From contig SKCR01035601.1 in the NCBI GenBank assembly GCA_019454045.1, forward strand, positions 1-64,000: a stretch of DNA of 64,000 nucleotides. Reading direction: 5' to 3'. Each line of letters starts with the position of its first letter. Position 1 is the first letter of the stretch. The stretch is from Zanthoxylum bungeanum (Eukaryota > Streptophyta > Magnoliopsida > Sapindales > Rutaceae). Positions 35,373 through 48,386 of the stretch are shown here, one piece after another. The notes beneath the pieces were generated by a model that did not search any database, was not told the DNA's origin, and saw only the letters and a program-made list of their open reading frames with translations. The translations under genes and the position numbers were made by a program.

Positions 35373-37224
35373 TGTTAGACAGTTATGACCCATAGCGCCA
35401 CTATTTGTAAAAGACATTGTGTTTTTGTACAAATTAATTATGTAGCAATGGAAATTTCCTTTTATCATTTCGTAATTAGATTACTTAAATGTGTGAATGA
35501 TGAAAGTCCTTTTGATTAGTTCCGGATTGAGATGATATGAGACAATATCAATCCACGACGGTTTAATCATTAAATATCCCTAGTCGTAGTATTATCGAGA
35601 CTGGACATCGATAATGTGGAATAGACTAGTATCGCACTTGTGCGTGTTATGGAAGCATAACAGCATAGTTCTCATATATTTAAGTATTGGATACTTATGC
35701 AAGTGCAGTAGGAGGTTGTGTTTTACCGATGGTACGGAATACAGCTTCGCTCTGGATAGAACCCTCGGAATCCCATTGGTAGTGTGACTATGTGTCTATA
35801 GGAGTCCGCATCAGGGTAGGTGTATTTGGTCTTAACCTGAGACTTGCATCACTAGTACTTGCGACAATCAATACGCTTTAGTTTTGGTCGTCCAGGACTT
35901 TAACAGGTTTTATGTACGCCTCTTTTGGGTTTATTGAGAATCGTAGTGTATTGGATGTGATGTCAAGACGGAAGTATCACTTCAGTCATATGAAGATGAT
36001 GGTCACGCAGGGATACATAACTGGTTCTCTAAAAGGTTGCAACTGTCGGGATAATATGACTAGGTCATGATTATCCGATAATAAAGAGACTAGTTGCTTG
36101 TGATCTGATATATGCTTCGTACGCGGCAGACACTATTCCAGCCCCAGACCTTGCATGTGACATCCGATACTGGATCACGAGATACGCAATACTACATATA
36201 TTACGCCTGACATAAATCATATATTCCATTAAGAATATTTCTGGAGAATTGGGTAGGCATGGCGCTTTGCTAGAAGCCAACCTTGTCTCGTAAATCGATA
36301 AGAACGTAGTACAAGGTACGTACGTGTTCGGATAGTCCGACGACCGGATTTACTACCAACATTTCCAGGGATATCTTGGGTCGCTTCCCGAAGATTCACC
36401 GATGACGTATGATTCGAACTTTATTAATCTGGGATTAATAGCGGAGAGACTTTATCTGGGATAAAGTACTATTTGAAGAGAGAACGATTAATTTGGAATT
36501 AATCGATAAAATAATATATTCGATATATTATACGAAATCGGATTTCGACGCATAATTAAAATTAGATTTTAATTCGAGCTAACGAATTGATTTAGAATTA
36601 ATTCACAAGCGACGTGAATAATAATTTTACTATGCATGATTATTTAATTAAATTTGATTTAATTACGACGCAACAGAAAAACTCATTCTCACATCACTTG
36701 TCACTTTAGTGATAGATGTCTAAGTCACCTTTTTGGTGAGTGACATGCAGTCACTTTTCATGATGTTTGTTGGTGTGGGCATTTAATGCCATTTTGGAGC
36801 CAAATATTTGCTTTGACTTTGGTAAAGCATATACCAAATTTTTGGGTAATTGTTTTGTGATTGTTTTTAGAAAACAAAGAAACAAAACACAAAAAACTCT
36901 CTCCCTCTCTCAAATAAAACCGTGAGCCTTGGATGTAGAAGGAAGAATTGTTTTTTCTTTCAAATCTTGCTAGCACATTTAAGGAATCCATACAAGGTGA
37001 TAGAGAACCGAACTAAAAACTTGGAGTCCTTAAAGCTTGGAGCTTGTTCAACTTCATCAACAAAAGAGAGCCTTGGTCGAATCCTTCAAACAAGCAAAGG
37101 AAAAAGTTTTGTTGATCATCACATCCAAAACCATTCAATGTAAGTGTGTTTCCTCCACTCTTCCTTGTGTATTCATTTTATTTCATGGCTTAAATTGATC
37201 TTGGGACATCAATAGAAACCAACA
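35373..37224 (+). repeat. 3' LTR of copia D
   Basis: TGTTAGACAG to ACCAACA, 1852 bp. It matches the 5' LTR except for scattered changes and a ~85-bp deletion near 36680 that removes the last hairpin (CGTTAATT). AGAGG follows. Confidence 0.93.
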
Positions 37225-37229
37225 AGAGG

Positions 37230-40200
37230 AATAGAAACAAAAGAGAAATGCTGAAATCTATAGTAATAAGAATCAGAGACGTGGAGTTATGTAATAAAGG
37301 CTAGTACTAGAACTAGCAGTAAAGATGAGTGTAATAAGACTAAAGCTGAATAAATGCCAAATACATCTAAGAAATGATTCCTTCCCTCGAGTAAGATACT
37401 CTATTTCTTCAGAAGAATTCCTCTGAGTCAAACCAATATTTTTCTGAACCATCTTGTATAGGTAGCAAGTTCCCCTGAATATCAAGGGCCGTTATAAGAT
37501 AGAAGGAGTAAGAAAGTCAAGGTCGATTATGGAACCTTCTAATGGACATGGAATGCCATAGAAATATAGAGATTTCAGATTTCCTGAACTTAGGCCTGTA
37601 GGCAAGCAAGAAGAATGATGATAAAAACAACAGTTAGATTTCCTAGCCAAAGAATCTGATAGATAAAGTCCTCGATCTACCCAGATCCTCACTCCTTCGA
37701 GATACCAGTTAAAGAAGTTATCCTGACTAAGTCTATCTCATACCCATTCTACATGAGCAATAGGCTCCATTAGGACATAAAGTACTAGAACAAGGATGAA
37801 TAAACTCCCCGAGGTATAAAGAAAAGACCCAATGAGATAAAAGTAGTTTCTATCAGCCTGAGAGTAGGCGACCGTAAGAAAACTCACAAGAGTTTATTTC
37901 AAGAAATGAAAGGATCTCGAGAGGTAGACCACCTAGGAGAAAGAATCAAGGAAGTTTCAAGGAAATAAAGAAGAAAACTCAGGGTAGCTCGAAGATTAAG
38001 GAAATTCAGAGTGAGGCTACTAGGCTAGTAGCAGTTCATAATTAGATCAAATGTCATAGAACCCACAGATAAGCCCGAGTTAGTAGAGATCTGTAGAAGA
38101 GTATAAGAATAGACCTATGAAATTGGAGATATTTAAAAAGTGATAAGAGTACCAGTATGGACGATTGGATGAAGCGATCAAATCAAGGTTTATAGCAAGA
38201 ACATTAGGTTGAGATTTAAGAAACAAATAAAGAAATGACTCACAGTTAGTCTTAGTAGTAGGAAATAGAACATGCAAATGGTATGAGAAATGTGAGGAAT
38301 AACAAGGAAATTCAGTGTATTTGGGCACAAAGATAACTTAACAAGGAAATAATTGAGTAAAGAACCGATAATAGCTATGGGACCCTAGGGATTAGTAAAG
38401 AAAAGAATTAGTAAATGAGAGAAATTGATAGAATAGATAAATCACGAGATGGCTTGACAAACTAAGACAGGGAACCATCGAGGAAGTAAAGAAATTAGAA
38501 TTACTAATGATTATGGAGAATGATTCGTAGGAATATAGTGAACAATTTATAAAGAACCGCATAGTATTGAGAAGAAGAAGGATTTTAGGAAGAGAATAAC
38601 GTTTGGACCAAAGATTTAGTAGATGCTGCCCTTATTAGTCGGAGTAAACAAAGTTTTCAAGGAAGTTGAGGATTTATGATAAGAAATAAACCTTCGTAGT
38701 GAAATGAGTCCCTCAGGAAAGATAGCAGAAGAATTATAGTAGTACCCAAAGTAAGAATATAGTAATTGCATAGAGTTAAGCAACAGAAAGGTTAAAGAGA
38801 CAGTATAAGGAACTTGTTAGAGAGTATGCTTTTAGAACGACTTGTAAAGGATGCGAAATGATGGATTGATGAAAAATGACCAAGTGTAAAGTTAGAAAAG
38901 GCAAGTCAAATAAGCAGCAAACCCAGTGTGGGAAAAAACACTAGATAGGTATACACGAGAGTTCTAGGTAAAGGGTACGTGTTACTGAAACACCATAATA
39001 GAAGGGCCTCAAAACTAGTTCCCACCCTCCCAACCCTCGATCGATACCATTAACGAAGATGGCCTAAGTAGGAAATTTAAAGACAAGTTATTAAAAAAGG
39101 TAACAAAGAGAAGAAGTACTAGTTAAGCATACGATAAGAATATAAAGGACAACATCAAGAATAACCTAGGACATATGAGGACAAATATCCTTCGAGTAAG
39201 GAAATGGAGTTATGATCCATAGTAGATTCAGTAATAGAATGAAGTAGACGAGCAAATAAGAAGGTTAGCTGATACAAGAATTGAAAGTGAAATTGTCAAG
39301 GCGCAACAACCAATAGAAGAGGGAATACTAAGTAAGTATTGACAGAAGTGTAGTATGATATAAAATTGAGAAAACGAGTTTACCATAGTATGGAAATCAG
39401 TAAAGAGAAGACATTTTAGCATGAAATCGAGTATAAAAGACTAGTTAATATAAAAAAGAATAATAAAGAAAGATCAATGAGATGAGACCTACAGATGTAA
39501 TCCAAAAGTGAACAAGTGAAGTTATTGAGAGTTAGAAGGAAGTTCTTAATGAATAATAACAAGGAAAATTTTGATCAAGCAATCATAAAGGTACCCAACC
39601 CTAGTCTAGGATGGCTAAACCACTGCAGGTTTGGGATGGTCTTAGTCGCAGATATGGGTGGTTTGGTAGATACATATCATAGTACAGAAATGAAGTTGTG
39701 AATGTTATAGGAAATGAATCCTCGAGCTACAGAATATTGTCAAGAATGTGAGAAACGACCTAGGAAGCAAAGTACGAAAGAACATAAGCTTTAACCATAA
39801 CCAAGTAAAAAGGGACCACTAGGAAATATCGGTAAGGAAGAAAACCTCAAAACCCTTTAGGAAGCGGAAATTTTGGAAATTGAATAGAGAAACTCATAGA
39901 CTGTTGAAGGTTGAAAGGGTGTATAAAGAGTTAATAGTTAAGTGATGAGAAAAAATAATAGATCAGGTTGGATAAATGGAGTAAAGAAATATCGAGTGTA
40001 GATATGAAGATATCAGAATCCTTAGTAAGAGCCAAAAGTACCAGTCACTAAGAATCTAATCAAATTAAATAATGGTAGAGCATAAGTAAAGACCTATAAG
40101 AAATAGATCTTGGAGATAAGGAATATGGAATACAGCTAAAGTATTACAAAAATGAGGACTCAGAAAATGGAAAAGAGGAAGATCAAGTAAAATTAGCTAA

Positions 40201-40303
40201 GACTGGAGCCAAGAAGATAGGTATTGTAGAATCTCTAGATACTCTCGAAACTAAGAAGACCACGAGTTGGATACCAGAAAGGATTCAAGGATGAATCATA
40301 TTT
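37230..40303 (+). pseudogene. Gypsy G pol, heavily decayed
   Basis: 3.1 kb of strongly purine-rich sequence between copia D and the G 3' LTR. Legible traces are an integrase HHCC-like stretch near 39675-39780 (TYHSTEMKL, later YCQECEKRP, with two histidine-like and two cysteine positions in the right order) and a possible C-terminal chromovirus segment near 40040-40130. Frameshifts are too many to follow the rest. The longest open stretch is below 83 codons. The identity as G pol follows from position between PBS and PPT. Confidence 0.5.
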
Positions 40304-40316
40304 AAAGGGGGGAGAA
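40304..40316 (+). other. Polypurine tract of gypsy G
   Basis: AAAGGGGGGAGAA, 2 bp before the 3' LTR start (TGTAACGACC at 40319). Confidence 0.85.
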
Positions 40317-40318
40317 TT

Positions 40319-40497
40319 TGTAACGACCGGTAGATTAGTTACTATTATGTTGAAGTTCTGAGGTTTTGCTGGATGAAGATAACATAATATAAAATCATGT
40401 TCGTGCACGAATACACTTAAGAAATTACTTTGAGGATGATCGGCTAATTTTCTGAATTTTCTATACGAGTTTGTATAAGATATACCTCTGGACAGCC
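40319..40497 (+). repeat. 3' LTR of gypsy G, first part
   Basis: It matches 23988-24165 closely, then breaks at CTGGACAGCC, where copia LTR sequence begins. Only the final 13 bp (48369-48381) reappear after the E/F array, so most of this LTR was deleted. Confidence 0.9.
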
Positions 40498-40836
40498 ATT
40501 TTCTTTCTTATTTTCTTGACTTGGCCGAGAATATCAAGAAGCTTAAGGAAGGATTTGCGGTAAATTTTTTCGAGTGCTAGCACACTAAAGAGTCATCCAA
40601 AGGTGATAGTGAAACAAACTCTTGAGCATGGAATCCATTGATAAAGGTTAGAGCTTGAAGACAACACAAGGAGCACAAGGGGGGACCTTGGCCGAGAGCT
40701 TCATGGAGCAAGGAAAAGTTTTGTGTTCTTCGCATCGCAAAAGCCGATCAAAATGAGTATTCTGCAACTTTACTTTGAAGTATTCACATGTTTTCATAGC
40801 TTAATTTGATCTTGGGACTATAGTAGAAACCCAACA
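40498..40836 (+). repeat. Copia LTR tail starting the E/F array
   Basis: The last ~340 bp of an LTR, with the GCTAGCAC block (about 40576) and GAGTATTCTGCAAC (about 40754), ending CCCAACA. It passes directly into integrase sequence; PBS, leader, gag and PR are missing. Confidence 0.8.
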
Positions 40837-43069
40837 ATTCTTTCACATTGGACTCCTCCTGAAACACCGCAATTAAACGGTGTGTCCGAACGGAGAAACC
40901 AAACTTTGTTAGACATGGTAAGGTCTATGATGAGTCGCACAGAGCTACATATTTCCTTCTGGGGATATGCATTGAATAGTGCAATACTTATTTTGAATAA
41001 GGTTCGGTCAAAGTCTGTTCAACAGACTCCGTATGAGATATTGACAGGAAAGAAATCGGGTTTCTCATTCCTGAAGATTTGGGTTGCTGGGCATACGTCA
41101 AACGTTTGGAAGGTACCAAACTATAACCCAAATCGGATAAATCAATATTTGTAGGATATCCTAGGGAAACCAAAGGATATTACTTCTATCACCCACAAGA
41201 GAACAAAGTATTTGTTGCTCTGCATGCGGTTTTTCTTGAGAAGAAATTCCTAAATGCAGTGATAAGTGGGAGGAAAGTAGAACTCGATGAAAATCGGAGT
41301 GATACTGTTCCTAGCACAGAATCCTTAACGGAACATGAACAGTCCATCAGGGATGAGACTATACCATAATCTTTGAATACACAAGGACCGCATAGGTCGG
41401 AGAGAGTCAGAAAACAACCTGAGAGGTATGGGTTTCTGATCTCACCTCATGTAGATATTAATCTTATTGAGGAAAACGAGCCGACTACGTATGAGGAAGC
41501 GATACAAGGTATCGACTCCGGTTTATGGTAAGAATCCATGAATTCCGAAATGGATTCCATGTATACCAACCAAGTTTGGACACTGGTTGATGCACCAGAA
41601 GGCGTAAAGCCAATTGGTTGCAAATGGGTCTTCAAGAGGAAGACCGACATTGATGGCAACGTACAAACGTACAAAGCTAGGCTTGTAGTGAAAGGGTATC
41701 GTCAACGACATGGTGTCGATTATGACGAAACTTTTTCACCTATTGCCATGATTAAATCCATTCGGATAAAGCTTGCTATTGCTGCATATTTCGATTACGC
41801 CATATGGCAGATGGACATCAAAATCGCTTTCCTTAACGGAAACCTTTTGGAGGATGTTTATATGCAACAGCCTGACGGTTTTGTCGTACCAAGACTTGCA
41901 AACAAGGTTTGTAAGTTAAATCGATCCATTTATGGATTGAAGCAAGCATCGCGTTCTTGGAACCAACGTTTTGATGAGATCATAAAAGAATATGATTTCG
42001 TTCAAAAAGAGGATGATCCTTGTGTATATAAGAAGGTTAGTGGGAGCGCACTGACATTCATTGTCCTTTACGTTGACGATGTATTTCTTATTGGCAATGA
42101 CATTCCCATGTTAACATCGGTGAAAGCTTGGCTTTCATTAAAATTCTCCATGAAGGATCTGGAAGAAGCAACCTTTATTCTAGGAATAAAGATCTACCGG
42201 GATAGATCTAGAAAGCTTCTTGGACTCTCCCAGAGCACGTACATTGAAAAAGTGTTGAAGAGATTCAACATGGATCAGTCCAAGAGGGGACTATTGCCAG
42301 TGTCACATGACGTCACTCTATCTAAGGACATGTGTCCTAAAACTCAAGATGAGAGAGACAACATGAGTCGGATACCGTTCGCCTCGGTAGTCGGATCGAT
42401 CATGTATGCCATGATATGTACGCGACCTGATGTCTCTTATGCTTTGAGCATGTGTAGTCGCTATCAGGCCGATCCAGGTGATAGTCATTGGATGGTGGTT
42501 AAGAATATCCTAAAGTATCTTAGACGAACTAAGGATACTTTCTTAATCTATGGAGATGGAGAACTTGAGGTAACTGGGTATACCGATGCAAGTTTCAAAA
42601 CTGATAAAGACGACTGTAAGTCGCAATCTGGGTACATATTTTGTTTGAATAATGGAGTAGTAAGCTGGAAATCTTCCAAGCAATAGACTGTTGCCGATCT
42701 AACAACAGAAGCGGAGTATATTGCTGCAGCTGAAGCAGTTAAATAGGAAGTTTGGATCCGAAAATTCCTAATTGGATTAGGAGTAGTTCCGTTAGCAGCT
42801 GAGCCCGTTCCATTGTATTGTGACAATAACGAGGCTATAGCGCATGCTAAGTAACCGCGGTCTCATCAACGATCCAAGCACGTTCTTCGACGTTTCCATC
42901 TTATTCGTGAGATCATACATTTTGGCGATGGGAAGATCAAGAAGGTCGCATCAGAGGACAACATTGCTGATCCATTGACGAAAGCTATCCCTCAGTAAAA
43001 GTTTGAGCGACATGTACATAGTTCAGGTATTAGATGCTTGAGTGCCTGGCTATAGGCCAAGTGGGATAT
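40837..43069 (+). pseudogene. Copia E integrase end, RT and RNase H
   Basis: It starts inside the integrase with TPPETPQLNGVSERRNQTLL, which includes the catalytic Glu, then the C-terminal integrase text with frameshifts near 41090. An in-frame TAA sits near 41529. From 41538 to 42686 there is a 382-codon open frame, the longest in the window, spanning GCKWVFKRK, IWQMDIKIAFLNG, SIYGLKQASRSW, YVDDVFLIGND (the catalytic YVDD) and the start of RNase H (DASFKTDKDD). A TAG after SSKQ ends it; RNase H text (TEAEYIAAAEA) continues downstream with more stops. RT is intact enough to serve as the family reference. Confidence 0.92.
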
Positions 43070-45149
43070 TGTTAGACAATTATGACCTATAGCGTCACTA
43101 TTTGTAAAAGATATTGTGGTTTTTGTACAAATTAATTATATAGCAATGAAATTGCATTTTATCATTTTGTAATTTGATTACTTAATATATATAAATGATA
43201 AAAGTCCCTATTATTAGTTACGGATTATAAGATATGAGACAATATCAATCAATAAGTTTTAATCATTAAATATCCATAGTCGTAGTATTATCGAGACTGG
43301 ACAACGATAATGCGGAATAGACTAGTATTGCACTTGTGCGTGTTATGGAAGCGTAACGGCATAGTTCTCATATATTTAAGTATTGGATACTTATGAAAGT
43401 GTGATAGGAGGTTGTGTTTACCGATGGTACGGAAACAGCTTCGCTCTGGATGGACCCCGCAGAATCCCATTGGTAGTATGACTATGTGTCTATGGGAATC
43501 CGCATCAGGGTAGGTGTATTTGGTCTTAACCTGAGACTTACATCGCTAGTACTTCCGACAATCAATACGTTTTGGTTTAGGTCGTCCAGGACTTTAACCG
43601 GTTCTGTGTACGCCTCTTCTGGGTTTATTGAGAATCGTAGTGTATTGGGTGTGATGTAAAGATGGAAGTATCACTTCAGTCATATGGGGATGATGATCAC
43701 GCAGGGATACAGACCTGGTACTCTAAATGGTTGCAACCATCGGGATAATATGACTTGGTCATGATTATCCGATTAAAGAGACTAGTTACTTGTAATCTGA
43801 TATATGCTTCGTACGGGGCAGACACTATTCCAGCCCCAGGCATTGCATGTGACCATCGATACTGGATCGCAATACATAATACTATGTATACTACGCCTGA
43901 TATAGATTATATATTCCATTAAGAATATTTCTGGAGAATTGGGTAAGCACGGTGCTTTGCTAGAAGCTAACCATGTCTCGTAAATTGGTTAAAATGTAGT
44001 ACGAGGTACGTACGTGTTCGGATAGTCCGACGACCGAATTTACTGCCAACATATCCAGGGATCTCTTGGGTCGCTTCCCGAAGATTCACCGATGAAGAAT
44101 GATTCGAGCATAATTAATCTGGGATTAATTACGGAGAGATTTTATCTAGGATAAAATACTATTTGAAGAGAGAGAACGAATAATTTAGAATTAATCGATA
44201 AAATAATATATTCGATATATTAAACAAAATTAGATTTCAAAGCGGAATTAAAATTAGATTTTAATTCGGGCAAACGCATTAATTTAGAATTAATTCGCAA
44301 GCGATATGAATAGTAAATTTGATTTAATTACGTCGCAACGGAAAATTCGTTAATTCGGAATTAACGAACCCGAGCCCCAGATGTGTTTGCGAGGCCACTC
44401 TGATTTAGAATCAAGTGCGGCCAAAAGTCACATCACTCGTCACATCGCATGTCAATCTAGTGATGGATGTCAAGTCACATTTTGGTGAATGACAACTTGT
44501 CACTATTCATGATATTGGTTGCTGAGAGCTTTAATTGCCATTTTGGCTCCAAAATGGTTTTGACTTTTTGAAAGCCATATACCAAATTTTGGTAACACTT
44601 TTGCATTATTGTTTTTGGAAAACAAAATCAAAGAAAACAAAACTCTCTCTCTCTCCCAAATACTCACAAAACCGTGAGCCTCCATTGAAGAACAATAAAT
44701 TTTTTTTCTTTCTTCACTTACTACCACACTTCAAGGATCATGAAAAGGTGATAGGGAAACCAATCTAAGAGCTTGGAATCCTCTCAAAGCTTGGAGCTTG
44801 TTCATCTTCTTCACAAAAATTGGAGCTTGGCTGTGACCTTCAAGGACAATGAGGAAATTTTTTTGAACTTGACGCATCCATAAACCGCTCATTGTAAGTA
44901 TGATTCCGCCATACTTCTTTATTGTAGGGAAAACCAATCTAAGAGCTTGGAATCCTCAAAGCTTAGAGCTTGTTCATCTTCTTCAACAAAAATTGGAGCT
45001 TGGCTGTGACCTTCAAGGACAATGAGGAAATTTTTTTGAACTTGACGCATCCATAAACCGCTCATGTAAGTATGATTCCGCCATATTCTTTATTTTATTC
45101 ACATGTTTTTTATGCTTGAATGATCTTGGGACAACTTTAGAAAACAACA
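43070..45149 (+). repeat. Complete copia LTR between interiors E and F
   Basis: TGTTAGACAAT to AACAACA. It follows the PPT-like AAGTGGGATAT. It contains the hairpin series (about 44110-44370) and an internal ~172-bp tandem duplication near its end. Length 2080 bp, longer than D and F because of that duplication. Confidence 0.9.
44753..45098 (+). repeat. ~172-bp tandem duplication inside the middle LTR
   Basis: 44753-44925 and 44926-45098 repeat the same text from TAGGGAAACCAATCTAAGAG through GTAAGTATGATTCCGCC. Very few differences separate the two copies, so it arose late. It duplicates the conserved GTAAGT motif. Confidence 0.88.
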
Positions 45150-46511
45150 TGGGTATCGTCAACGACATGGTGTCGATTTCGATGAAACTTTTTCACCTGT
45201 TGCCGTGATTAAATCCATTCAGATAATGCTTGTTATTGCTGCATATTTCGATTATGAAATATGGCAGATGGACGTCAAAACTGATTTCCTTAACAGAAAC
45301 CTTTTTGAGGATGTTTATATGCAACAGCCTGATGGTTTTATCATGCCAAAACATGCAAACAAGGTTTGCAAGTTAAATCGATCCATTTATGGATTGAAGC
45401 AAGCATCGCGTTCTTGGAACCAATGTTTTGATGAGATCATAAAAGAATATGGTTTCATTCAAAATGAAGATGATTCTTGTGTATATAAGAAGGTTAGTGG
45501 GAGCGCACTGACATTAATTGTCCTTTATGTTGATGATATATTGCTTATTGGAAATGACATTCCCATGCTACAATCGGTGAAAGCTTGGCTTTCATTAAAA
45601 TTCTCCATGAAAGATCTGGGAGAAGCAGCCTTTATTCTTGGAATAAGGATCTACTGGATAGATCTAGAAAGCTGTTTGGACTCTCCCAGAGCTCTTACAT
45701 TGACAAAGTGTTGAAGAGATTCAACATGGATCAGTCTAAGAGGGGGCTGCTTCCAGTATCACATGGCGTCTCTCTATCTAAGGACATGTGTCCTAAAACT
45801 AAAGATGAGAGAGATCACGTTCGCTTCTGCAGTCGGATCGATCATATATGCCATGATATGTACACAACCTGATGTCTCATATGCTTTGAGCATATGCAGT
45901 CGCTATTAGGCCGATCCAGGTGATGGTCACTGGATTGCTGTTAAAAACATCCTTAAGTATCTTTGATGAACTAAGGATGCTTTCTTAGTCTATGGAGATG
46001 GAGAATTTGAGGTGACTGGGTTCACCGATGCAAGTTTCCAAACCGATAAAGACGACTATAAGTTGCAATCGGGATACATATTTTCTTTGAACAACGCAGC
46101 AGTGAGCTGGAAATCTTCCAAGCAATAGACTGTTGTCGATTCGACAATAGAAGTGGAATATATCGCTGCTGCTGAGGCAGAAAAAGAAGCATTTTGGATC
46201 CGTAAATTCCTAATTGGATTAGGAGTAGTTCCGTTAGCAGCTAAGCTCATTCCTTTGTATTGTGACAATAACAGGGCTATAGCGCAGGCTAAGGAACCGC
46301 AGTCTCATCAATGATCCAAGCATGTACTTTGACGTTTCCATCTGATTCATGAGATCATACATCGTGGCGATGTGAAGATCGAAAAAATCACCTCAGATGA
46401 CAACATTGCAGATCCGCTGACGAAAGCTATTTCTCAGCAAAAGTTTGAGCGACATGTACATAGTTCAGGTGTTAGATACTTGAGTGATTGGCTATGAGCC
46501 AAGTGGGAGAT
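45150..46511 (+). pseudogene. Copia F reverse transcriptase and RNase H
   Basis: The text begins with RT residues GYRQRHGVDFDE directly after the LTR, so everything from PBS to early RT is missing. An open stretch 45205-45714 includes IWQMDVKTDFLNR, SIYGLKQAS and YVDDILLIGND. A 1-bp deletion near 45655 shifts the frame; 45585-45872 continues it. RNase H traces (NIADPLTKAI near 46405) reach the PPT AAGTGGGAGA at 46501-46510. The TAG after SSKQ is shared with copy E. Confidence 0.9.
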
Positions 46512-48368
46512 TTTTGGATAATTATGACCCATAGCATCACTATTTGTAAAAGACATTGTGTTTTTGTACAAATTAACTATGTGACAAAGGAAATTGTTAT
46601 TTTATCATTTTGTAATTAGATTACTTGGATATATAAATGATAAAAGTCCTTATGATTAGTTCCAGATAATAAGATATGAGACAGTATTAATTCATGAACG
46701 GTTTAATCATTAAACATCCATAGTCGTAGTATTATCGAGACTGGACATCGATAATATGGAATAGACTAGTATTACACTTGTGCGCGTTATGGAAGTTTAA
46801 CGACATAGTTCTCATATATTTAAGTATTGGATACTTATGCAAATGTGATAGGAGGTTCTGTTAGCCGTTGGACCGGGAACAGTTTCGCTCTGTATAGACC
46901 CCTCAGAATCCCATTGGTAGTATGACTATGTGTCTATGGGAATCCAAATCAGGGTAGGTGTATGTGGTCTTAACCTGAGACTTGCATCGCTAATACTTGC
47001 AACAATCAGTATACTTTTTTTTGGTCGTTCGGAGCTTTAACAGGTTATGTGTACGCCTATTCTAGGTATACTGAGAATCGTAATGTATTAGGTGTGATGT
47101 CAAGATGGAAGTATCACTTCAGTCATATGGAGATGATGATCACGCAGGGATACAGAACTAGTACTCTTAAATACTACAGCTATCGGGATAGTATGATTAG
47201 GTCATGATTATCGGATTACAGAGACTAGTTGCTTGTGATCTGATATATGCTTCGTACAGGGCAGACACAATTCCAGCCCTAGGCCTAGCATGTGACATCC
47301 GATATTGGATCGTAATACGTAATACATAGTATATTATGCCTGATATAGATTATATATTCCTCATTGAATATTGCTGGAGAATTGGGTAGGCGGGGTACTT
47401 TGCTATAAGCCAACCATGTCTTGTAAATCGGTGAGATTGTGGTACGCGGTACGCACATGGCGGATAGTCCGACAACCGGATTTACTGCCAACATATCCAG
47501 TGATCTCTTGGGTCGCTTCCCAAATATTCAACGATGACATTTGACTCGAACAGAATCAATCTAGGATTAATTATGAGAGAGTGAAAATTAATCTGGGATT
47601 AATTGCGGCAATAATTTATCTGGGATAAAATTTGAATAAAAGAGAGAACGCGATTAATTTGGAATTAATCGATTAAATAATATATTGGATATATTAATTG
47701 AATTCGGATTTCAATGCGGAATTAAAATTGGATTTTAATTCGGGCAAACGAATTAATTTGAAATTAATTCGTTAGGGACTTTCGTAAAAATTTTGCTAGG
47801 CATTATTATTTAAATAAACTTAGATTTAATTGCGTCGTAACAGAAAATTCATTTAATCGGATTAAACGAACCCGAGCCCGAAGTGTGTTGTCTAAGCCAA
47901 CTTGAATTTTGAATTTAATTGGTGGGAACCACTACCTCACATCAATTGTCACAAAGTTGATGGAAGTAGATGAGAGCATTTAAAGTAACTTGCTCAACAC
48001 ACTTTGCTTTTTCTTTTTTGAAAAGATATACACCTTTTGGAAAGTCAATTTTGTATTAGGTTTTTTGAAAACAAAATACAAAAACACAACTCTTTCTTCT
48101 CCCTCCTTGGTTGGCTGAAAGTCTCCATCTCTCTTTGAAAGTTTTGTTGCAAAATTTTCAACCTTGCTAGCACATTTGGAGTTGATTTAGGTTATAGGGA
48201 AACTCACCATTGGGTTGGAAACATTTCAACAAAGCTTGGAGCTTCATCAACATACAAAGTTTTTGAAATCACACATCCGTTCAATGTAAGTTTTTTCCGC
48301 AAACTCACTTGATCATTCACACACAATATCATGACTTAGAGACCTTGGGCATGTCTAGGAAACTAACA
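46512..48368 (+). repeat. Final LTR of the E/F array
   Basis: It opens TTTTGGATAATT (TT in place of TG, as in the B 3' LTR) and ends ACTAACA at 48368. Hairpin series near 47550-47870. Immediately followed by the last 13 bp of the gypsy G LTR. Confidence 0.9.
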
Positions 48369-48386
48369 CGGGGATGTTACAGTTCG

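Larger units (their letters stand above)
27156..37224 (+). mobile_element. Copia copy D, best-preserved full-length copy (10.1 kb)
   Basis: Both LTRs, PBS, leader, gag, PR, IN, RT, RH and PPT are present in Ty1/copia order, with a perfect AGAGG duplication. It sits in the interior of gypsy G. LTRs are about 95% alike by eye, with ~85 bp deleted from the 3' one. Defects include a 589-bp duplicated gag, a PR-IN deletion, loss of the integrase catalytic Glu block, a 1-bp frameshift near 33965 and a TGG-to-TGA stop at 34969-34971, so D is not autonomous now. Confidence 0.95.
40498..48368 (+). mobile_element. Copia array E/F: three LTRs, two partial interiors
   Basis: Order: LTR tail (40498-40836), interior E (40837-43069), complete LTR (43070-45149), interior F (45150-46511), complete LTR (46512-48368), all on the plus strand. 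The middle LTR serves both units, the pattern expected from unequal recombination or from recombined template before insertion. Both interiors share the GAG-to-TAG stop after SSKQ (42685 and about 46127), so they are closely related. Confidence 0.88.
23988..48381 (+). mobile_element. Gypsy element G (Met-PBS), host of copia D and E/F
   Basis: G has a 2.5-kb 5' LTR, a perfect TGGTATCAGAGC PBS, decayed pol, a purine tract, and a 3' LTR of which only the first ~180 bp (40319-40497) and last 13 bp (48369-48381) remain. The GTTCG duplication brackets it. Without D and E/F its own sequence is about 6.5 kb. The LTR opening TGTAACGACC and the Met PBS fit the Tekay/Del-type chromoviruses, an inference only. 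Confidence 0.85.
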
